A stretch of 6,158 bases of DNA from an uncultured Rhodobacterales bacterium (GTDB lineage: Bacteria > Pseudomonadota > Alphaproteobacteria > Rhodobacterales > Rhodobacteraceae), in the NCBI GenBank assembly GCA_937901055.1, contig CALCGO010000409.1, positions 1 to 6,158 on the forward strand, written 5' to 3'. Made by a program: the position numbers and the translations under genes. The notes below the pieces were generated by a model. That model was not told the DNA's origin. It saw nothing but the letters and a program-made list of their open reading frames with translations, and ran no database searches. Shown piece by piece: positions 1 to 4,491 of this stretch (positions are counted from its first letter, which is position 1; every line of letters begins with the position of its first letter).

Positions 1-4
1 GCCA

Positions 5-664
5 TTAGATGCCAGCCTCCATGAATTTCTTGTTTATCTTCCGAACCTTTTCCACGTCATCCGCGCAGTATTCGGAAATCTTGTCGTGTTCGCCAGCGAG
101 CCAAGTGTCATAGACCATTGACCCGTCCATGTCGCCCTTGCCATCAATGCCGAGGATTTTGCAAAGCTCGTCTAGGCTTACTCGATCCTTGATGCCAGCC
201 CACATTATCATCGTGTCCCTGATTTCCCAAGGCTTCGGGTCGCGGGCAAGCCAAACGGGAACCTTAATGCCGTGAATGATGCAGCGATGCTTGATGAAGC
301 GCAGATCGAAGCCGCTGATGTAGTGGCCGCAAGGCTCCGGCATATCGCCAAAAGACAACTCAGCCGCCATCTGCTCAACAAATTTTTCCAGCATCGGGCC
401 TTCGTTTGCCCTGTCAGCGCCCAGAGACAAGCCCTCCACATCTCCGTCATTGAAAGCCCATGAAATCTGACAAATCTGACCATAGCCCCCGTTGAAGGAT
501 TGCTTGCGGTAGATGTCCTCTCGGGCCGTCTCCGCGTTATCGTCCAGCCATTTTTGGATGCTCTCAGGCTTCTTGTACGTGGCTGGCGCGGATACCTCTA
601 TGGCATCCTTGCCGCTCTCAGGGCCAGCTATTGTTTCGATGTCTATATATAGCGTCGGCTTCAT
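5..664 (-). CDS. DEDDy-family 3'-5' exonuclease (DnaQ-like fold), phage recombination/repair
   Basis: 219 aa, complete; stop TAA at 7-5. It should remove nucleotides from DNA 3' ends with two metal ions held by four acidic residues. Visible motifs: Exo I YIDIETI (D8, E10), Exo II GHYISGFD (residues 113-120, D120) and Exo III YCADD (Y199, D203); the tyrosine in Exo III marks the DEDDy subgroup. The linker with RDTMIMW (149-155), SLDELCKILGI (163-173) and DMDGS (178-182) resembles stand-alone PolB-type exonuclease domains found in phages. No polymerase domain is present, so it acts alone or with partners. Its start overlaps the stop of the annealing-protein gene by ATGA (661-664), implying translational coupling and a joint role in recombination or repair. 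Lambda-type systems use a 5'-3' exonuclease, so the expected 3'-5' polarity is notable. Family call is firm; the role is inferred from the neighbour. Confidence 0.88.
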   Translation of the reverse strand: MKPTLYIDIETIAGPESGKDAIEVSAPATYKKPESIQKWLDDNAETAREDIYRKQSFNGGYGQICQISWAFNDGDVEGLSLGADRANEGPMLEKFVEQMAAELSFGDMPEPCGHYISGFDLRFIKHRCIIHGIKVPVWLARDPKPWEIRDTMIMWAGIKDRVSLDELCKILGIDGKGDMDGSMVYDTWLAGEHDKISEYCADDVEKVRKINKKFMEAGI

Positions 665-1320
665 GATTGACCCTCAAATTCTGGTATCTCGTCGCCATTC
701 AAATCGTCTTTTGCGTTTGAAATTTCAACATACTTCCGCGCATCTGGATCGAAATCAAACCCAAGAGCATTTGCGCGGTCAGCGACCATCTTCGCCACTG
801 AGCGGCCAGCCGCCTTGGCTCGGGACAAGACCGCGTTTAGATCATCGGCCTTGAACATCTTGGGAAGCTGCTCGGCAAACCATTTAACCTCCGCCGCTTC
901 GTTTTCTTCGGACCGCTTCTGTGCGCTCTTAGGCGCAGCCTTTGCCGCAGCGTTTCCGTCGTCATCCTCTGGCGCAATCCCAGCCATAGCCATTAGGCCG
1001 TAGCGCCGAGCGTAGGTGACTGCCGAGCCATAGCCCTGCATGTCGTTCTTTTGCAGGATCAATGGAACGCGACACTTGAGGCTTTCCGCGCTTTCTGAAT
1101 GCATAAGGACCGTTTCAACGTACCGCCCTAACTCGTCCTCTCCAGTTGGCTGCAACACCGCAATCCCTGCGTCGTTTAGCGGCCCCATACAGGCGTCCAT
1201 GACGCTGCCAAGGTCTGCATATTTTGAGCGGAAGTGCGGATTGGTCGCGGCCTTGACCGCTTTTGTCATGTTTTTCTGCGCTTCAACCAACGCGGTTATT
1301 ATCTTATTGTTGCCAGTCAT
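661..1320 (-). CDS. erf: ERF-family single-strand DNA annealing protein (recombinase)
   Basis: 219 aa from the chosen start. ERF proteins bind single-stranded DNA and anneal complementary strands, giving phages RecA-independent recombination. Family signatures in order: LVEAQKNMTKAVKAATN (11-27), FRSKYADLGSVMDAC (30-44), then DMQGYGSAVTYARRYGLM (93-110) and PEDDDGNAA (117-125), the usual end of the conserved domain. The C-terminal part is charged and ends in an acidic tail (DDLNGDEIPEFEGQS), as in many annealing proteins. Two adjacent ATGs lie at 1323-1321 and 1320-1318; the Shine-Dalgarno AAGGG at 1332-1328 is 4 bases from the first and 7 from the second, so the second is preferred. A longer in-frame version starting at 1398 would begin upstream of the likely promoter and is not favoured. 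It is the first gene of a leftward unit with the exonuclease. Confidence 0.9.
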   Translation of the reverse strand: MTGNNKIITALVEAQKNMTKAVKAATNPHFRSKYADLGSVMDACMGPLNDAGIAVLQPTGEDELGRYVETVLMHSESAESLKCRVPLILQKNDMQGYGSAVTYARRYGLMAMAGIAPEDDDGNAAAKAAPKSAQKRSEENEAAEVKWFAEQLPKMFKADDLNAVLSRAKAAGRSVAKMVADRANALGFDFDPDARKYVEISNAKDDLNGDEIPEFEGQS

Positions 1321-1344
1321 CATCTCACCCTTCGTGACTATCGT

Positions 1345-1373
1345 TTGACACATTGGAGTATATTGCGCAAAAT
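1345..1373 (+). promoter_or_regulatory. Candidate sigma70 promoter for rusA
   Basis: A perfect TTGACA -35 (1345-1350) is followed after 17 bases by CAAAAT (1368-1373), a 4/6 -10 box. The start would lie near 1380, about 33 bases before the rusA ATG. The -10 box sits inside the 11-base sequence shared with the replication iterons (1364-1374), so a protein binding there would cover this promoter and abut the leftward one. Prediction only; the -10 is weak. Confidence 0.45.
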
Positions 1374-1384
1374 CAGAATTGCAA
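1357..1384 (-). promoter_or_regulatory. Candidate sigma70 promoter for the leftward erf-exonuclease unit
   Basis: Read on the minus strand, TTGCAA (1384-1379) is followed after 16 bases by TATACT (1362-1357), a 5/6 match to the -10 box. Transcription would begin near 1350, leaving a leader of about 30 bases with the AAGGG ribosome binding site before the erf start. It overlaps the plus-strand rusA promoter, so the two may compete. Prediction from sequence only. Confidence 0.5.
1364..1374 (+). other. Iteron-like half site in the divergent promoter
   Basis: TGCGCAAAATC here is identical over 11 bases to the left part of the third iteron in the initiator gene (3382-3392), and over 10 bases to the second. 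The right-hand TGCGCA arm of the iterons is missing. It lies between and across the two divergent promoters of erf and rusA. A shared binding protein, perhaps the initiator itself, is an inference. Confidence 0.35.
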
Positions 1385-1412
1385 CCGTTTTGTTTCACAG
1401 ATTGGAAAATAG

Positions 1413-1745
1413 ATGATCGAATTAATGTGGCCGGATAAGCGCCTCAACCCAAACGCCCGCGTTCATCGCATGGAGTTGGCGAGGGTAAAGAAGACCGCCC
1501 GCCACGCAGCTTGGGGGATGACTATGGCGACAAAAGGCGTGGCCCCGACTGACAAGGTGCGCCTGACGTTTCACGCCCCGGATAGCCGCCACAGGGACGC
1601 GGACAATATGCTTGCCAGTATGAAGAGCGCTCTGGATGGGGTGTTTGATGCGCTGGACGTGGATGACAAGACGGTCCGAGAAATCACCATCGTCCGTGCC
1701 GAGCCTGAAAAGCCAAATGGCCGCGTGGTTCTTGAGTTTGTATAA
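1413..1745 (+). CDS. rusA: RusA-family Holliday junction resolvase
   Basis: 110 aa, close to the usual size of about 120. RusA dimers cut four-way junctions with paired nicks, using Mg2+ held by conserved aspartates. The signature RDADNMLASMKSALDGVFDA (61-80) followed by LDVDD (81-85) is visible: D62, D64 and D84/D85 are the likely metal ligands and K71 matches the conserved catalytic-region lysine. The N-terminus PDKRLNPNARVHRM (7-20) also fits the family. The start at 1413 keeps the complete N-terminal strand; its ribosome site (GGAAAA) is weak. It is transcribed away from the erf-exonuclease unit across a short divergent promoter region, so the recombination genes are split between two transcripts. 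It would resolve junctions left by replication and annealing. No odd features in the protein. Confidence 0.93.
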   Translation: MIELMWPDKRLNPNARVHRMELARVKKTARHAAWGMTMATKGVAPTDKVRLTFHAPDSRHRDADNMLASMKSALDGVFDALDVDDKTVREITIVRAEPEKPNGRVVLEFV

Positions 1746-1750
1746 GAAAA

Positions 1751-1777
1751 GCCCCGCAACCTCGAAAGGCGCGGGGC
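1751..1777. terminator. GC-rich hairpin after rusA; possible terminator without plus-strand T tract
   Basis: GCCCCGC (1751-1757) pairs with GCGGGGC (1771-1777); inside, CCT/AGG closes a four-base CGAA loop. It begins six bases after the rusA stop. On the plus strand it is followed by CAAGTTC rather than T residues, so it is a poor intrinsic terminator in that direction; on the minus strand it is followed by TTTTC. It may protect the rusA mRNA end, stop antisense transcripts, or structure the following leader. A similar AAAAGCCCCGGC hairpin follows the HTH gene stop at 2912. Confidence 0.5.
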
Positions 1778-1802
1778 AAGTTCAACAGGGAGGCACAAAG
1801 TC

Positions 1803-1832
1803 ATGAAAAAACCTTGTGTGATTTATTTCTAA
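1803..1832 (+). CDS. Possible 9-codon leader peptide MKKPCVIYF
   Basis: A strong Shine-Dalgarno, AGGGAGG (1787-1793), lies nine bases before ATG 1803, and the reading frame closes at TAA 1830-1832. The ORF follows the rusA hairpin and precedes an AT-rich stretch with a run of seven T. No homologue is recognised. The ribosome site is better than those of several real genes here, but the ORF is so short that chance is a fair explanation. Confidence 0.2.
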   Translation: MKKPCVIYF

Positions 1833-1857
1833 ACTTTTTTTGATTAAATGTCCACTA

Positions 1858-1899
1858 CCCTATTGCATCTTACGCCGTAAGCATTATATTGAGGGTACA
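1858..1899 (+). promoter_or_regulatory. Promoter/operator module upstream of the methyltransferase (copy 1 of 2)
   Basis: Contains TTGCAT (1863-1868), a 16-base spacer, and TATATT (1885-1890, 5/6 to the -10 box). The spacer holds a perfect inverted repeat CTTAC-GCC-GTAAG (1869-1881), placed where a repressor or activator could act. The 12-base core ATTGCATCTTAC (1862-1873) and a downstream GGTACA (1894-1899) recur with the same layout before the gene at 4750. Over the first 21 positions the two copies match at 18. Expected transcript start about 1897, with AAGG as ribosome site before ATG 1923. Confidence 0.65.
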
Positions 1900-1922
1900 G
1901 AAACAGAAAAGGGTAAGGCAAA

Positions 1923-2519
1923 ATGAAAGTTCTAGTTGCTTGTGAGTATTCCGGCCGGGTTCGCGATGCGTTTATTGCCAAGGGCCATAACGCGACTTCA
2001 TGCGACCTTCTGCCCACGGATGCAGAGGGGCCTCACCACCAAGGCGACCTATACGACATGCTGAGTGAGCGATGGGATTTAATCATTGCGCATCCACCTT
2101 GCACAGCTTTGACCGTGGCAGGGAACAGCACTTACGGCGAGGGCCAGCCAAAGTATGCCGAGCGACTTGAGGCGGTTAAATGGACCGTTGATCTATGGGA
2201 GGCAATGAAGGCCGTAGCGCCGCGCGTATGCATGGAAAACCCTGTCGGCGTTTTGCGGCGACTTGGCGGCCTACACGCGCCCCAATTTGTGCAGCCGTAC
2301 CAGTTTGGCCATATGGAGCAAAAGAAAACAGGGCTTTTTCTTCACGGCCTTCCAAATCTTGAAGAAACCAATAACGTCTATGACGAAATGATGAAATTAC
2401 CCAAAAATCAGCGCGAAAGGCTTCACTACCTTCCACCATCGCCGGACCGCTGGAAACTTCGCTCCACAACATATCAGGGCATCGCTAACGCTATGGCTGA
2501 CCAGTGGGGCGATCTGTAA
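1923..2519 (+). CDS. Compact C5-cytosine-type DNA methyltransferase-like protein
   Basis: 198 aa, much shorter than typical cytosine-C5 methyltransferases of 300-400 aa. It has a Rossmann-like start VLVACEYSGRVRDAF (3-17) as motif I, CDLLPTD (27-33) as an acidic SAM-contact region, AHPPCTALT (56-64) with the motif IV PPC and candidate catalytic C60, and MENPVG (104-109) as the ENV-like motif VI. A conserved block YQFGHMEQKKTGLFL (126-140) and a C-terminal TYQGIANAMADQWG (183-196), resembling motif X, follow. There is little room for a target recognition domain between these. Such proteins are common in phages and usually annotated as DNA (cytosine) methyltransferases; sequence specificity or substrate cannot be read here. 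No restriction partner is present, so it would be an orphan enzyme protecting or marking phage DNA. It is first in a rightward unit driven by the 1858-1899 module. Confidence 0.75.
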   Translation: MKVLVACEYSGRVRDAFIAKGHNATSCDLLPTDAEGPHHQGDLYDMLSERWDLIIAHPPCTALTVAGNSTYGEGQPKYAERLEAVKWTVDLWEAMKAVAPRVCMENPVGVLRRLGGLHAPQFVQPYQFGHMEQKKTGLFLHGLPNLEETNNVYDEMMKLPKNQRERLHYLPPSPDRWKLRSTTYQGIANAMADQWGDL

Positions 2520-2520
2520 T

Positions 2521-2543
2521 AGCTCTTGCCCCCAGCGAGAGCT
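2521..2543. repeat. Inverted repeat / RNA hairpin 1 in the gap after the methyltransferase
   Basis: AGCTCT (2521-2526) is complementary to AGAGCT (2538-2543) with an 11-base loop, starting two bases after the methyltransferase stop codon. It directly abuts a second, stronger hairpin. No T tract follows, so intrinsic termination is unlikely. Confidence 0.45.
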
Positions 2544-2587
2544 TGGGTGGTGCGCCAGAAACCAAGGCACGGACAGCGCACCGCCCA
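2544..2587. repeat. Long inverted repeat / RNA hairpin 2 before the HTH gene
   Basis: TGGGTGGTGCGC (2544-2555) pairs with GCGCACCGCCCA (2576-2587): 11 Watson-Crick pairs plus one wobble (T2548 with G2583), and a 20-base loop. The downstream arm ends 12 bases before the GGAG ribosome site (2600-2603) of the HTH gene. It could stabilise mRNA, tune translation, or be a DNA site for a dimeric protein. The pairing is plain in the sequence; its function is unknown. Confidence 0.55.
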
Positions 2588-2609
2588 CCTAATGAAATCG
2601 GAGAACAAA

Positions 2610-2912
2610 ATGACACACAAATACGGAACCAACATCCCTAGAGCGCGTGACGAGCTTGAGGAGATAGCCAAGGGTATTGAGGCCAGCAGGCCATTCGAGG
2701 CCGCGCGTATACGACACATCTGCGAGAACCTAATGACCCGCAAGCCGTCTGGGCGACGAGCGCCAAACACCCGCTCACCAGTCACGCAGAAGGTCATAGA
2801 TGGCGTCACAAAGATGCTGACCGAAACAGACCTAAGCCAAGAGCAGATCGCCGCGCACTTCAACATTGATGGCGGACGCGTGGCTGAAATTCACAGGGCA
2901 AGCCGGAAATAG
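2610..2912 (+). CDS. Small phage protein with C-terminal helix-turn-helix
   Basis: 100 aa from ATG 2610, chosen because GGAG (2600-2603) lies six bases upstream; an in-frame ATG at 2592 lacks such a site and lies at the foot of a hairpin. The N-terminal half is basic and helical in character with no family I recognise. The C-terminal segment DLSQEQIAAHFNIDGGRVAE (74-93) is a clear helix-turn-helix: the SQEQIAAHF first helix and GGRVAEIHRA recognition helix resemble the sequence-independent HTH units of many small phage proteins. It probably binds DNA, as regulator or replication accessory, between the methyltransferase and the initiator. No dimerisation or effector domain is visible. Function is inferred from the fold only. 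Confidence 0.72.
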   Translation: MTHKYGTNIPRARDELEEIAKGIEASRPFEAARIRHICENLMTRKPSGRRAPNTRSPVTQKVIDGVTKMLTETDLSQEQIAAHFNIDGGRVAEIHRASRK

Positions 2913-2914
2913 AA

Positions 2915-2951
2915 AAGCCCCGGCAGAAAGGGTGAGAAACCGCCGAGGCTT
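2915..2951. repeat. Hairpin immediately after the HTH gene stop
   Basis: AAGCCCCGGC (2915-2924) pairs with GCCGAGGCTT (2942-2951) with a single C-A mismatch and a 17-base loop. It starts three bases after the stop codon, like the hairpin after rusA, and likewise lacks a plus-strand T tract. It is the first element of the structured leader before the initiator gene. Confidence 0.45.
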
Positions 2952-3036
2952 GTAAAATGCCACCCGTGATGGCATTGTGCGTAGAAACCAAAACGCAAGG
3001 CATTGATAGCAGAGGGTGAAACCGCGTCAAGCCTTG
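2923..3036 (+). repeat. Imperfect direct repeat pair in the leader of the initiator gene
   Basis: Copy A is 2923-2952 and copy B is 3009-3036. Both read GCAGA, then GGGTGA, then AAACCGC, then end in GCTTG or GCCTTG, with two short insertions in copy A. Between them ATGCCA/TGGCAT (2957-2962 and 2970-2975) forms a seven-base-loop hairpin. CAAGGC (2996-3001) and GCCTTG (3031-3036) could enclose copy B. The direct repeat suggests a duplicated protein or RNA element; function unknown. Confidence 0.45.
2957..3019 (+). CDS. Possible 20-codon leader peptide upstream of the initiator gene
   Basis: MPPVMALCVETKTQGIDSRG, from ATG 2957 to TGA 3017-3019. GAGG (2945-2948) lies eight bases upstream, and the ATG sits in the stem of the 2957-2975 hairpin, so access to it would be structure-dependent. 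Its stop overlaps a GTG at 3016 that is in frame with the initiator gene (GTGA). This may be a regulatory upstream ORF, but a chance ORF of this size is common and nothing in the peptide is recognisable. Confidence 0.3.
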   Translation: MPPVMALCVETKTQGIDSRG

Positions 3037-3057
3037 CCCGAACAGAAAAGGCAAAAA

Positions 3058-3822
3058 ATGTCCCATTTAATGACCGCCCTTGCAATGCAACAGAAGGGCC
3101 TAAAGCCCGCCGAGAAGGTCGTCCTGTATTGGCTGGCAGACCATCACAACGGAGACACAGGCAATTGCTTCCCGCGCATCGAACGTCTTGCTGCGCTGTG
3201 CGAGATGTCTCGGCGCTCAGTAGAAAACCAGCTTTCATCTTTGGAAGCCCACGGCCTCATCAAAAGGAATGATCGACGCCGCGACGATGGAGGGAAGACG
3301 AGCAACGGCTATATATTGACGCTAGACGACACCCATACGCAAAATCTGCGCAGGGGTAGCGCAAAATCTGCGCAGGGGGATGCGCAAAATCTGCGCATCA
3401 ATAACCTTGTAAGTAATAACCTTGTAAGTGAACCGTATCCCCCTACCCCCACAGAAGCCGAACTTGCTTTCTCAGAATACAACGAAGCTGCGGCCATATC
3501 AGGATGGCCGATGGCTCAAGCCTTAACCAAGCAACGCAAGGCAAATATTGCATCACGCCTCAAGGACGCAGGCGGCATTGAGGGATGGCGCACGGCTCTG
3601 GAAAAAGCCGCCGCCTCTGACTTCCTATCTGGGCGCAAGACGGACTTCATGGTCAGCCTAGATTTCATTCTTCAAGCATCATCATTCACAAAACTCATGG
3701 AGGGCAACTATGACAACCGTACCAGCAACAATTCAGGGCTTCGACCCTCTGAAGACCCAACGCTACGAGCAATCTTTGACGCAGCATCAGACATTGCAAC
3801 ACGCGGCATGGATAGGAATTAG
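3058..3822 (+). CDS. Phage replication initiator (lambda O-like role), N-terminal winged HTH
   Basis: 254 aa from ATG 3058. The start is chosen because AAAGG (3047-3051) lies six bases upstream and family members commonly begin with a short M..AM.QKGL segment; the GTG at 3016 would add 14 basic residues. Residues 17-86 form a winged HTH: KPAEKVVLYWLADHHNGDTG (17-36), LAALCEMSRRSVENQLSSLE (44-63), then HGLIKR and a basic wing (RNDRRRDDGGK). Residues 94-124 form a low-complexity linker encoded by the iterons and the AT-rich repeat. The C-terminal domain (132-221) has ASRLKDAGGIEGWRTALEKA, SDFLSG, and FTKLMEGNYDNR, the usual end motif of phage replication proteins of this type. It should bind the iterons inside its own gene and open the origin. 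The last 113 bases overlap the next gene in another frame. Confidence 0.85.
   Translation: MSHLMTALAMQQKGLKPAEKVVLYWLADHHNGDTGNCFPRIERLAALCEMSRRSVENQLSSLEAHGLIKRNDRRRDDGGKTSNGYILTLDDTHTQNLRRGSAKSAQGDAQNLRINNLVSNNLVSEPYPPTPTEAELAFSEYNEAAAISGWPMAQALTKQRKANIASRLKDAGGIEGWRTALEKAAASDFLSGRKTDFMVSLDFILQASSFTKLMEGNYDNRTSNNSGLRPSEDPTLRAIFDAASDIATRGMDRN
3338..3397 (+). repeat. Three iterons within the initiator gene: candidate replication origin
   Basis: CGCAAAATCTGCGCA occurs exactly three times, at 3338-3352, 3360-3374 and 3383-3397, with starts 22 and 23 bases apart, about two helical turns. The third copy has the full TGCGCA-N5-TGCGCA symmetry. Copies 1 and 3 are read as QNLR but copy 2 in another frame as AKSAQ, so selection is on DNA rather than protein. 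Location inside the initiator gene and next to an AT-rich repeat matches the lambda origin layout, where O binds iterons within the O gene. Origin function is inferred. Confidence 0.75.
3400..3429 (+). repeat. AT-rich 15-bp tandem repeat beside the iterons (candidate unwinding element)
   Basis: AATAACCTTGTAAGT is present twice head to tail (3400-3414, 3415-3429), 11 of 15 bases A or T, starting two bases after the last iteron. It encodes NNLVS twice in frame. In iteron origins an AT-rich repeat next to the initiator sites is where strands separate; that role is proposed here by position and composition. Confidence 0.55.
3699..3704 (+). promoter_or_regulatory. Strong ribosome binding site inside the initiator gene
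   Basis: GGAGGG lies five bases before ATG 3710. It is the strongest Shine-Dalgarno in this stretch and fixes the start of the loader-like gene 113 bases before the initiator stop. The same bases encode the conserved MEGNYDN of the initiator, so both constraints act together. Confidence 0.7.
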
Positions 3823-4153
3823 GGTAGAGGCGCTTCTGAGCCACTACTGGACCAGCACGCCTCCCCAAGAGGTGAAGAAGATGATGCTCAACGACTGGAT
3901 GGACGTTTTGAAGTCCTTCACCCCCAAGGAAATCGAAGTCGCCTGTAAATCGTGGCTAACAGAGAACGACCGCAAGAAGCCGAAACCTGCGGACATTTAC
4001 AATCTAATGGTTTCGGGCCGGACGAGATACCGCGAGAAACAAGAGGACGCAGAGCCTGCACGCCAAGAAGCTGTTCAGAGAACCGACGACGAACGAGACC
4101 GCGCAGATGAAATGCTGCGAAAGGCCGGATATAGCATAAAGAGGATGCCATGA
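3710..4153 (+). CDS. Helicase-loader-like phage replication protein (lambda P-like position)
   Basis: 147 aa. The central part, VEALLSHYW (39-47), MMLNDWMDVLKSFTPKEIEV (58-77), ACKSWLTEN (78-86) and KPKPADIYNLM (90-100), follows the pattern of phage helicase loader/inhibitor N-terminal domains: an aromatic YW segment, a W..L..F.P.EI.. helix, then A...W and P.PADI. The C-terminal third is very charged and likely helical (RYREKQEDAEPARQE, DDERDRADEMLRKAG), with no Walker motifs, so it is not an AAA+ loader. Gene order directly after the initiator supports delivery of the host replicative helicase to the origin, but this is inferred from weak similarity and synteny. The start is set by GGAGGG at 3699-3704, giving a 113-base overlap with the initiator; its stop shares ATGA with the next gene. 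Confidence 0.62.
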   Translation: MTTVPATIQGFDPLKTQRYEQSLTQHQTLQHAAWIGIRVEALLSHYWTSTPPQEVKKMMLNDWMDVLKSFTPKEIEVACKSWLTENDRKKPKPADIYNLMVSGRTRYREKQEDAEPARQEAVQRTDDERDRADEMLRKAGYSIKRMP

Positions 4154-4491
4154 GATACGTTTTAAAGGGTGGATGGAAGCTGCGCCACATAACGAAAGAA
4201 GACTTGGAGCCACTATGGACGCAGCGAGGGGTTTCCGTGCGAAAAATGGCGGGCCTCTTGGGTTGCAGTTCGTCAGCGCTATCACGGAAGGCGCAGAGAT
4301 TGGGATTGCCCCCCAAGGTGACGCACACGGGGTATTCGAAAAAGGTTTCGAACGAAAAACTGCGCAGCCTGCTTGAAGAAGGATTTTCAGTGACCCAGAT
4401 AGCAGATGCTTACGGGTACAAGTCCAATGTGGCCATATATAAACGCATGAAGCGATTGAAAATCCCAACGCCGCGAATGGCCAGCCAATGA
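4150..4491 (+). CDS. Tandem helix-turn-helix protein with GcrA-like motif
   Basis: 113 aa; ATG overlaps the previous stop (ATGA) with GAGGA (4141-4145) just upstream. Two similar units are visible: LEPLWTQRGVSVRKMAGLLG (19-38) with CSSSALSRKAQRLGLPPK (39-56), and LRSLLEEGFSVTQIADAYGY (71-90) with KSNVAIYKRMKRLKIPTP (91-108). The first follows the GcrA N-terminal pattern: a leucine/tryptophan helix, a G.S turn, an IA..LG-like helix and a recognition helix ending in RLGLP. GcrA is the alphaproteobacterial regulator that reads CcrM-methylated GANTC; the similarity here is only to its DNA-binding helices, and no sigma70-binding C-terminal domain is seen. It could be a phage regulator of host or phage transcription, or simply a small HTH protein. 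The units look like an internal duplication. Confidence 0.6.
   Translation: MRYVLKGGWKLRHITKEDLEPLWTQRGVSVRKMAGLLGCSSSALSRKAQRLGLPPKVTHTGYSKKVSNEKLRSLLEEGFSVTQIADAYGYKSNVAIYKRMKRLKIPTPRMASQ

Noticed and set aside
208..1348. Several other-frame ORFs of 60-113 codons opposite erf and the exonuclease
   Set aside because: They lie antisense to two well-supported genes, lack ribosome sites and have no family features.
1321..1398. Longer form of the ERF protein starting at 1398
   Set aside because: The 26 added residues do not fit the family, the likely promoter lies inside this stretch, and the ATG at 1320 has a well-spaced AAGGG.
2526..2609. Longer start (2526 or 2592) for the HTH gene
   Set aside because: The added stretch is the double hairpin; GGAG is correctly spaced only for ATG 2610.
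3016..3057. GTG start at 3016 for the initiator
   Set aside because: No properly spaced ribosome site, and the family start pattern begins at ATG 3058. Kept only as part of the leader ORF overlap observation.
2176..3238. Minus-strand ORFs opposite the methyltransferase, HTH and initiator genes
   Set aside because: Shadows of plus-strand genes; composition is rich in serine, arginine and cysteine without motifs.
3338..3429. CRISPR-like array
   Set aside because: Repeats are 15 bases with 7-8 base spacers inside a coding region, too short and too few for CRISPR; iterons explain them better.
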